Source of the DNA: an uncultured Gammaproteobacteria bacterium | Lineage (GTDB): Bacteria > Pseudomonadota > Gammaproteobacteria > SZUA-140 | Assembly (NCBI GenBank): GCA_945788675.1 | Contig: CALZMY010000016.1 | Location: 1 to 6,272 of the forward strand | Length of the DNA stretch: 6,272 bases | Direction: 5' to 3' | Part shown: piece by piece, positions 1 to 5,045 of the stretch | Layout of the letters: every line of letters starts with the position of its first letter | How positions within the stretch are numbered: the stretch's first letter is position 1 | The notes under the pieces: model-generated | Told to the model about the DNA's origin: nothing | What the model saw: the letters and a program-made list of their open reading frames with translations, nothing else | Databases searched by the model: none | Program-made: the position numbers and the translations under genes

Positions 1-732
1 AGTGGTTTGCACAGGTGTCGGGTCATTTCCCTCTGTCACCCAAAGGACAATAGCATCTCCCTCATTTAGCTGATGAAGCAGGTTTTCATCTGATAGACGC
101 CACTGGTTATTGGCGCCTTTATACTGAATATAGGAAAGCGCGACAAAATCGTGTTGCAATTGCCTGTTGCTGTTTTCACCGGCGCGGACGTGCGTGGTTT
201 TGTTAATGCCGAGTATCGCGATATTGAGGTACGTGCTGTTAAGCGCTACAGCCGGATTGAATGTCGCAATGATATGTTTCGCATCCACGGTGGCACTGAG
301 GCTTCCTGTGTTAATGGCGCGATCCATTTGTAGGGCGGGCTTCCTGAACCATCCTCGCCATTCACGTCCATTCTGAAAAAAGCCGGGGGTGTAGACAGTC
401 TCTGAATAACCAAGCGAGGCGTATGTTCGCTGACGACCTGAAAATGCTTTATTTGAAAAAACATCTTTCCAGCCCAAATGATTCCAGTAGTCCACATGAA
501 AGGCGACAGGGAAAAATTCTTTCCAGAGACGAGGGTCCTGCTTGAGGCGGCTAAGCCAGCGGTCGGCGGGCGGGCAGCTACTACAACCTTCTGACGTGTA
601 TAGTTCAAGCAACGTGGTTCGCGCCTCTGTCGTATTGAAGGTGACGGTACCGGCATAAGCTTGATGGGTGGAGAGCAGGCCGACGAACAAAAGGCTGGAT
701 GCCAATATTAGCGATGAGATTACCCGCTTCAT
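1..732 (-). CDS. DUF1223 exported thioredoxin-like protein (3' end cut by window)
   Basis: Open for 244 codons from ATG at 730-732 to the window edge with no stop, so only a short C-terminal tail should be missing. Residues 1-27 form a Sec signal peptide: basic MKR start, hydrophobic core, and AYA before G28, a good signal peptidase I site. The mature part has the DUF1223 hallmarks in order: ELYTSEGCSSCPPADRWL (about residues 43-60) with a CSSC pair at C50/C53, FHVDYWNHLGWKD (78-90), the RQRTYA segment (100-105), VYTPG (113-117, likely the cis-proline turn) and NGREWRG (121-127). The family has a thioredoxin-like fold; CxxC suggests a periplasmic redox or metal-related role, but no substrate is known to me. 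An AGGAG ribosome site at 742-746 supports this start. It lies 106 bp downstream of the aminotransferase gene on the same strand and may have its own promoter. Confidence 0.9.
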   Translation of the reverse strand, partial: MKRVISSLILASSLLFVGLLSTHQAYAGTVTFNTTEARTTLLELYTSEGCSSCPPADRWLSRLKQDPRLWKEFFPVAFHVDYWNHLGWKDVFSNKAFSGRQRTYASLGYSETVYTPGFFQNGREWRGWFRKPALQMDRAINTGSLSATVDAKHIIATFNPAVALNSTYLNIAILGINKTTHVRAGENSNRQLQHDFVALSYIQYKGANNQWRLSDENLLHQLNEGDAIVLWVTEGNDPTPVQTT

Positions 733-741
733 CTGTTACCG

Positions 742-746
742 CTCCT
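742..746 (-). promoter_or_regulatory. Ribosome binding site of the DUF1223 gene
   Basis: AGGAG on the minus strand, 9 bases before the ATG at 730-732. It fixes the start that gives a complete signal peptide. Confidence 0.7.
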
Positions 747-755
747 GAGTAAAAC

Positions 756-787
756 TTTACGATACTATGGCAGAAAAATATCGCAAA
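756..787. promoter_or_regulatory. Inverted repeat in the upstream region of the DUF1223 gene, possible operator
   Basis: Two 9-base arms, TTTACGATA at 756-764 and TATCGCAAA at 779-787, are inverted copies with one mismatch, separated by 14 bases. On the minus strand a weak promoter-like pair (TTGCGA, 16 bases, TATCGT; each 4 of 6 to consensus) overlaps the arms, so a protein bound here could control the DUF1223 gene. The site is seen in the sequence; the regulatory role is inferred. Confidence 0.3.
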
Positions 788-812
788 ACTATCACAAAGG
801 TTTCATCATTTA

Positions 813-839
813 ATCCCTTTCGTTAGCGTGCGAAGGGAT
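813..839 (-). terminator. Stem-loop directly after the aminotransferase stop, weak terminator candidate
   Basis: Minus strand ATCCCTTCG and CGAAAGGGAT pair with one bulged A around an 8-base loop, starting inside the stop codon. There is no run of T after the stem, so it is a poor rho-independent terminator; it could instead protect the mRNA 3' end or be a pause site between this gene and the DUF1223 gene. Confidence 0.35.
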
Positions 840-1981
840 CAAGCAATAAACGCGTTCACTTTTTCAAATGCCTGATCGAGTTGAGATAGCGGGGTATAGA
901 AATGAGGTGAAAAACGGATGCCACCGCCACGTTGAGCGCAGATAACACCATCTGCCATCAGCTGTTGGTAGAGCACCTGTTGTTCAACCCCTTCCGCATG
1001 AAAGGTGACGATGCCGCCATAACGACCCGTCTCCGTTGGGGTCAGTAGCGAGAGCCTGGGATGGCCATCAATGATTGTCATCATCTGTTTGCTGCGTTGT
1101 AATAGTAGTTCCTCTATCGTCTCCAGGCCCAGCTTTAGTATTAAAGCCATCGCGGCGTTGAGGGCATGAATAGCGACCATGTTGGGGCTACCGCATTCGA
1201 AGCGGCGTGCGCTTTTAGCAACTTCCCAGGTTTTCTGGTCGTAGGCACCCTGTGCTTCGACCATATGCCAGCCGTACTGGTGCAGTTTGAGTCGGTCGCG
1301 TAGCTCAGCGCGGCAGTAGAACAGTGCCAGCCCTTCCGGGCCGAGCATCCATTTGTGACCGTCTGCCATGACGAAGTCGGCCTCGACCGCCTGCGCATCA
1401 AAGGGGTGCGCACCAAGGCTCTGGATCGCATCGACACAGAATAAAATGTTATTGGCGCGGCAGTGGCGTCCCAGTGGTGCCAGCTCCATCTTCAGGCCGC
1501 TGGCATACTGGATGGAGCTGATGGTGAGCAGGCGGGTATTTGCGTCCATCTGCTGGATCAGCGCCGCTTCCGGGGTGGCGGCGGAATTGAGATCGACTTC
1601 GCGCAGCTCGACCCCGAACTGTTTGAGTGACTCCCACACGATGCGGTTGGAGGGGAACTCCTGGTCGCTGGTGACGATGTTGTCTCCTGCTTGCCAGTCG
1701 ATGCCGTAGGCGACCACGGAGAGTGCTTCGGAGGTGTTTTTCAGCAGCGCGATATCGTCAGGTGAGGGGGCATTGATCAGGCGTGCCAGGCGCTGGCGCA
1801 GGGTGATCTCAGTGCCGAGCCAGCGTGGGTAGTGCTGTGCGCCATAGAGAGCATTCTGTTCGGAGAATTCGCTCACCGCCGCGGCGACACTGCGTGGCCA
1901 CGGCGCTACGGCGGCGTGGTTAAGATAGATAAGTTTGTCGATGTGTGGAAACTCATCTTTGTCTATTGGTGTCGTTGTCAT
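839..1981 (-). CDS. Class V PLP-dependent aminotransferase-like protein
   Basis: 380 residues, full length for the class V (CefD/NifS-like) fold type I family. Visible landmarks are the N-terminal IYLNHAAVAP (18-27), the cofactor-phosphate segment NTSEA (82-86), SSIQYASG (155-162), the pyridine-binding D184 with Q187 in VDAIQSLG (183-190), and the Schiff-base lysine K210 in DGHKWMLGPEGLALFY (207-222). FECGSPN (261-267) and RGGGIRFSPHFY (351-362) follow, with R356 likely binding the substrate carboxylate. The substrate cannot be read. Names used for relatives include isopenicillin N epimerase-like and cysteine desulfurase-like; the segment where IscS/NifS carry their catalytic Cys has none, and C349 sits just before the RGGG segment, so desulfurase activity is doubtful. 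GAGG at 1989-1992, 7 bases before ATG, supports the start. It is transcribed divergently from gnd; the DUF1223 gene follows on the same strand. Confidence 0.88.
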   Translation of the reverse strand: MTTTPIDKDEFPHIDKLIYLNHAAVAPWPRSVAAAVSEFSEQNALYGAQHYPRWLGTEITLRQRLARLINAPSPDDIALLKNTSEALSVVAYGIDWQAGDNIVTSDQEFPSNRIVWESLKQFGVELREVDLNSAATPEAALIQQMDANTRLLTISSIQYASGLKMELAPLGRHCRANNILFCVDAIQSLGAHPFDAQAVEADFVMADGHKWMLGPEGLALFYCRAELRDRLKLHQYGWHMVEAQGAYDQKTWEVAKSARRFECGSPNMVAIHALNAAMALILKLGLETIEELLLQRSKQMMTIIDGHPRLSLLTPTETGRYGGIVTFHAEGVEQQVLYQQLMADGVICAQRGGGIRFSPHFYTPLSQLDQAFEKVNAFIA

Positions 1982-2202
1982 TATTGATCCTCACTGTCCA
2001 TGACTTAATCAAAGATTCCTTAAGTTGGCCTGATGCGCTATTGTGCGCTGTTTAGTTCGTGTAAACTCTGTTTCTACTATAGCCACTGTATGGCTGGCTC
2101 GAAAAGAATTTTTATGAAAAGGTCCTGGATAGCCGTTTCTAACAGATATTAATCTCATGCTGTTCAGCGGTAAACAGATTACTCTCAGGTAGGGAAAACT
2201 CA
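1982..2202. promoter_or_regulatory. Divergent promoter region between aminotransferase and gnd genes
   Basis: 221 bases separate two divergent starts, so promoters for both must lie here or nearby. AT-rich candidates are weak. On the minus strand TATAGT at 2076-2081 is a 5 of 6 match to the -10 box without a good -35. TTTACA at 2060-2065 (minus) is a 5 of 6 match to the -35 box, but with a poor -10 at 2037-2042. On the plus strand TACTAT (2075-2080) and TATTAA (2147-2152) are the best -10 candidates. A direct repeat TGCGCT (2034-2039 and 2044-2049, period 10) could be a regulator site. No riboswitch or convincing gene was recognised. Confidence 0.35.
2187..2194 (+). promoter_or_regulatory. 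Ribosome binding site of gnd
   Basis: AGGTAGGG ends 8 bases before the ATG at 2203, which is good spacing and supports the chosen gnd start. Confidence 0.6.
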
Positions 2203-3621
2203 ATGGAAAAAGCAGACATAGGCCTAATTGGACTGGCAGTGATGGGCCAGAATCTCGTTTTAAATATGGCGGACAATGGTTTTAAAGTCGCTGTCTATAA
2301 TCGCTCCGTCCAGAAAGTGGACGACTTTCTTGCTAATGAGGCAAAGGGAAAATCGATTGTGGGGGCTAAAGAGATTAAAGCATTTTGCGATAGTCTGTCA
2401 TCACCACGAAAAATCATGTTGATGGTAAAGGCGGGCGAAGTTGTCGATAATTTTATCGAGCTGCTTATGCCGCATCTGGATGAGGGAGATGTGATCATCG
2501 ATGGTGGTAACTCACTTTATTCTGATACAGAGCGAAGAACAACCGCGTGTGAAGAGAAGGGTATTTTATTTCTCGGTGTTGGTGTATCCGGTGGTGAAGA
2601 GGGCGCCCGTTTTGGACCTTCTATTATGCCGGGTGGCAATAAAAAGGCGTGGGGACTAGTTAAAGATATTTTTCAGGCGATTGCGGCAAAAGTTGATCAG
2701 GATGTCTGTTGCCAATGGGTGGGTGAGGGCGGTGCCGGCCACTATGTAAAGATGGTGCATAACGGTATTGAATATGGCGATATGCAGTTAATCTGCGAAG
2801 CGTTTCATATTCTTCGTGAAGTGTTGCATCTGGATACAGCAGAGCTGGCAGAGATTTTTAGCGAGTGGAACAGGGGCGATCTGAATTCTTACCTGATTGA
2901 AATCACCGCAGATATTTTAAAAGTGCAGGAAGATGGTGCATGGCTCGGTGACAAAGTACTGGACACGGCGGGGCAAAAAGGAACGGGTAAATGGACCGGC
3001 ATCAACGCATTAGAGATGGGCGTCCCTTTGACGCTTATTGGTGAGGCCGTTTTTGCGCGCTATCTCTCATCGCTTAAAGAGACTCGAGTGACCGCTGCAA
3101 AAGTTTTTGCTGCGCCAGCGGATGATATCGTCGTCGATAAGGCTGCTTTAATCGATGCAGTGCGCGATGCGCTTTTTGCTTCGAAGATCATTTCTTATAC
3201 CCAGGGTTTTATGTTGATGAGAGAAGCGGCGAGTCAGTATGGCTGGAACCTGGCTTATGGCGATATTGCATTGATGTGGCGCGGCGGTTGTATTATTCGC
3301 AGCCAGTTCCTGGGCGATATTAAAGTGGCTTATGAAAATAACCCTGAACTGGATAATTTGTTGCTGGATAGTTACTTTCAGAATGCGATTGTGAAGGCGC
3401 AGGCAGGTTGGCGGAAAACGATCGCCACCGCTGTTCAAGCGGGCGTCCCTGTCCCGGCAATGTCATCTGCATTGGCCTTTTATGATGGTTTCCGCACTGA
3501 AAAATTGCCAGCCAACCTGTTGCAGGCGCAAAGAGATTATTTTGGTGCGCATACCTACGAAAGAACAGACCGACCGCGTGGCGAGTTTTTTCATTCGGAT
3601 TGGAAGAAACTGGCGAATTAA
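2203..3621 (+). CDS. gnd: 6-phosphogluconate dehydrogenase, decarboxylating
   Basis: Oxidatively decarboxylates 6-phosphogluconate to ribulose 5-phosphate with reduction of NADP+, in the cytosolic oxidative pentose phosphate pathway. At 472 residues it is of the long, E. coli Gnd type (about 468), not the short 300-residue NAD-type GndA. The Rossmann motif is GLIGLAVMGQNLVLN (7-21), followed by YNRS (32-35), whose N33-R34 is the usual NADP 2'-phosphate site. The substrate loop GVSGGEEGA spans 127-135 and the catalytic stretch GHYVKMVHNGIEYGDMQ spans 179-195, with K183 and E190 at the positions known as general base and acid in sheep 6PGDH. GTGKWT (260-265) and the C-terminal QRDYFGAHTYER (443-454), with R444 and H450 reaching into the partner subunit, complete the set. 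All key residues are present, so it should be an active homodimer. No zwf or pgl gene is next to it in the window. Confidence 0.97.
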   Translation: MEKADIGLIGLAVMGQNLVLNMADNGFKVAVYNRSVQKVDDFLANEAKGKSIVGAKEIKAFCDSLSSPRKIMLMVKAGEVVDNFIELLMPHLDEGDVIIDGGNSLYSDTERRTTACEEKGILFLGVGVSGGEEGARFGPSIMPGGNKKAWGLVKDIFQAIAAKVDQDVCCQWVGEGGAGHYVKMVHNGIEYGDMQLICEAFHILREVLHLDTAELAEIFSEWNRGDLNSYLIEITADILKVQEDGAWLGDKVLDTAGQKGTGKWTGINALEMGVPLTLIGEAVFARYLSSLKETRVTAAKVFAAPADDIVVDKAALIDAVRDALFASKIISYTQGFMLMREAASQYGWNLAYGDIALMWRGGCIIRSQFLGDIKVAYENNPELDNLLLDSYFQNAIVKAQAGWRKTIATAVQAGVPVPAMSSALAFYDGFRTEKLPANLLQAQRDYFGAHTYERTDRPRGEFFHSDWKKLAN

Positions 3622-3754
3622 GGATGATGGAAATATCGACCAGGCTGTGTGGTGCTAGATCAACGTGGTGAAATGATTTAACCGAGCTTGTTAGCAGTGA
3701 TACTTACGGGTACGATAAAACATAGTATTCTTTCTCGTCACCGTTGTGGTGGTC
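3622..3754. other. Convergent gap between gnd and the immunity-like gene
   Basis: 133 bases between two gene 3' ends that face each other. A bidirectional terminator would be expected, but no strong GC-rich hairpin with a T run is visible; the best pairings are short (for example CGATAA and TTATCG arms about 48 bases apart). No gene, tRNA or recognisable att site was found. It is one boundary of the lower-GC effector/immunity segment. Confidence 0.5.
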
Positions 3755-4156
3755 TTATCGTGCGTTTTCACACGAAATTGATAACTTTATTGATGAGTTC
3801 TTGAATATTAAGCTGTCTGTAAGTACTGGGAAGTAATATTCAACTTTTGGCGAGTCTAAGAATATACCACTAGACAACTCAGTATTTGTTGTTTCATCTA
3901 CCGCACTATAACGTAGTGCTGCTGACTTGCAACCACATACTCCGGTATTGCTTATATTTTTGACGCTTGTATGTAAAAGGAGAATATTCTTATACGTGAC
4001 CGTTTCATCGATCTTGATTTCTTTACATTCTGCTATATTGTTCTCTATTTTAAATGTTCTATTTGATACTGAAGTAGAAGCGCATGCTGACATACTTAGC
4101 ATAGAAGCAGCGAGAAATATTAACTGGATAGAATTAAGGTGCTTTTGTTCCACCAT
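3755..4156 (-). CDS. DUF2195-like lipoprotein, probable immunity protein of the Tlde1-like effector
   Basis: 133 residues from the ATG at 4154-4156. It has a lipoprotein signal peptide: KH near the start, hydrophobic IQLIFLAASML (10-20), then MSAC with C25 as the probable lipidated cysteine (the lipobox has M at -3, tolerated but not ideal). A26 after it gives no inner-membrane retention signal, so the outer membrane facing the periplasm is likely. The mature domain looks like DUF2195, with ENNIAECKEIKID (38-50) and VCGCKSAALRYSA (73-85); C44, C74, C76 and C129 could form disulfides. As I recall, the Salmonella Tlde1 immunity protein Tldi1 is a periplasmic protein of this kind. Position directly after, and overlapping by 23 bp, a Tlde1-like toxin supports an immunity role: binding and blocking the toxin in the periplasm. 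An upstream in-frame TTG at 4181-4183 is rejected as start because a strong ribosome site lies just before this ATG. Low GC. Confidence 0.8.
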   Translation of the reverse strand: MVEQKHLNSIQLIFLAASMLSMSACASTSVSNRTFKIENNIAECKEIKIDETVTYKNILLLHTSVKNISNTGVCGCKSAALRYSAVDETTNTELSSGIFLDSPKVEYYFPVLTDSLIFKNSSIKLSISCENAR

Positions 4157-4652
4157 TTGTAACTCTCCCTTTTGTGTATTCAATTTTTAATATTAATTTA
4201 TTGTTCGTTTTTGTCTTTAAATGCATTCTTAATTCAGTAAAAAAATTTACTTCTACTTCGATACAACCATGGCTAAAGCCCTTAACGGAATCATGTAAGT
4301 AAAATCCATTGCGGTGAGGGCTACAAGCATTTTTTGTTTTAATATCGTTTGGTTCGAATCTAACTCTGTTTTTACCCCAATTTGCCCAATATGGTTCACA
4401 AGCGCCAGCTTTTGGCCCTCTTGGTATTCTCTGAATTTGCCACGATGGCTCTAACTGGCATACGCCTGCCCCATTATCTTTAGCATAACCACCATCAATC
4501 AACGGTATGTAATATGTTCCTTCTGGTACTGGCCCAGTTTCCTTTACACATTGTTTAGAAGGGTGTTGGCTTCCCTTCATGCCAGATGTGGCTTTATACA
4601 CACCATGTCCGTTCCAGGTAAGTAATTGACCGTCATATACGATATCGTTCAT
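4134..4652 (-). CDS. Tlde1-like L,D-transpeptidase-fold antibacterial effector
   Basis: 172 residues with the layout of the Tlde1 domain (DUF2778): N-terminal YDGQLLTWNGHGVYKATSG (6-24), ETGPVPEGTYYI (38-49), and the active-site segment NGFYLHDSVKGFSHGCIEV (115-133). H120 and C130 are the predicted catalytic pair; the short gap from His to SHGC fits Tlde1 better than ordinary YkuD enzymes, where it is longer. In Salmonella, Tlde1 is delivered to the periplasm by the type VI system, trims D-Ala from peptidoglycan tetrapeptides and exchanges it for other D-amino acids. Here there is no signal peptide or membrane segment, and an in-frame stop at 4671-4673 excludes an N-terminal delivery domain, so it would travel as non-covalent cargo. 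Five cysteines (35, 65, 84, 110, 130) leave four for possible disulfides. The C-terminal tail after about 145 is basic. The immunity-like gene overlaps its 3' end; ykgJ-like stops 41 bases upstream. A weak GTAGAG precedes the ATG. Confidence 0.85.
   Translation of the reverse strand: MNDIVYDGQLLTWNGHGVYKATSGMKGSQHPSKQCVKETGPVPEGTYYIPLIDGGYAKDNGAGVCQLEPSWQIQRIPRGPKAGACEPYWANWGKNRVRFEPNDIKTKNACSPHRNGFYLHDSVKGFSHGCIEVEVNFFTELRMHLKTKTNNKLILKIEYTKGRVTNGGTKAP
4163..4169 (-). promoter_or_regulatory. Ribosome binding site of the immunity-like gene, inside the effector gene
   Basis: GGGAGAG on the minus strand lies 6 bases before the ATG at 4154-4156 and within the last codons of the effector gene. 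It is stronger than the effector's own site and decides the lipoprotein start over the upstream TTG at 4181-4183. Confidence 0.75.
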
Positions 4653-4693
4653 ATCATCTCTACTTTGTTCTTATGTGGTCAGTTCCGCAGGAT

Positions 4694-4984
4694 CTACATG
4701 TACTCCTCGCGCACCTCAATACACTGAGGTTCTCCTGCCTGAAGTTCACGACAAATCCACGGGCGCTTTTCATAAATCGAACACATCATGGTATTTCGAT
4801 CCAGGGCCGAACACCAGCCATCTTCCAGCCGCGCCATTATCCTTCCGCCCCACTTATCGATCTCGATAAAATGACCGGGTATACCGGTCTCGGTAATCAG
4901 CATCACTTCCAGACGGCAGCAGCACGCCTTGCAGTTGGCGCAGGTGAGCTCAGCTTCAGGCAGGTTTGTGGTATCAATAGTCAT
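4694..4984 (-). CDS. YkgJ-type (UPF0153-like) cysteine-cluster protein
   Basis: 96 residues from ATG at 4982-4984 (an in-frame TTG lies directly upstream at 4985-4987 and would add one residue). Numbered from that TTG, the cysteines are C16-x2-C19-x2-CCC (22-24), then C59, C69, C79 and C89, with the IYEKRPWICREL segment (71-82) typical of the CxxCxxCC family that E. coli YkgJ and YeiW belong to. The family is thought to bind zinc or an iron-sulfur cluster, and its function is not established. It is a complete, small, soluble protein without a signal peptide. It lies 61 bases downstream of the amylosucrase stop on the same strand and 41 bases upstream of the effector, so it may be co-transcribed with either. 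No clear Shine-Dalgarno sequence precedes the ATG; the leader is A-rich with repeats. Confidence 0.85.
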   Translation of the reverse strand: MTIDTTNLPEAELTCANCKACCCRLEVMLITETGIPGHFIEIDKWGGRIMARLEDGWCSALDRNTMMCSIYEKRPWICRELQAGEPQCIEVREEYM

Positions 4985-4998
4985 CAACTACGTGCTTT

Positions 4999-5040
4999 TT
5001 TTATAGGTGTTGTATAGGTGCTGAGCCTTTCTAAGCCTTC
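4999..5040 (-). repeat. Two adjacent short tandem duplications between the amylosucrase and ykgJ-like genes
   Basis: On the minus strand GAAGGCTTAG and AAAGGCTCAG (5031-5040, 5021-5030; 8 of 10 identical) are followed at once by CACCTATACAA and CACCTATAAAA (5010-5020, 4999-5009; 10 of 11 identical). They fill most of the 61-base gap. The second pair also contains -10-like TATACA and TATAAA. They could be replication-slippage products or helically phased binding sites for a regulator of the downstream gene. Confidence 0.6.
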
Positions 5041-5045
5041 CCTAT

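Noticed and set aside
246..656. 136-codon open frame on the minus strand inside the DUF1223 gene
   Set aside because: It is a frame-shifted shadow; the overlapping frame from 732 to 1 has a signal peptide, a ribosome site and the DUF1223 motifs.
2009..2203. 64-codon minus-strand open frame in the divergent intergenic region
   Set aside because: No recognisable motif or convincing ribosome site, and it would occupy the region needed for the promoters of both flanking genes.
3622..3754. Possible attachment site or tRNA fragment at the edge of the effector/immunity segment
   Set aside because: No tRNA-like fold and no matching direct repeat at the other edge near 4653-4693 could be found by eye.
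3927..4190. 87-codon plus-strand open frame antisense to the immunity-like gene
   Set aside because: It is antisense to a gene with a lipobox and DUF2195-like motifs, and has no family features of its own.
4713..4730. Perfect 6-bp inverted repeat (ACCTCA, 6-base loop, TGAGGT) considered as a terminator between ykgJ and the effector gene
   Set aside because: It is inside the ykgJ-like coding region, short, and not followed by a T run on either strand.
4673..5017. 114-codon plus-strand open frame antisense to the ykgJ-like gene
   Set aside because: The minus-strand frame has the full cysteine pattern of a known family; the plus frame is low in recognisable features.
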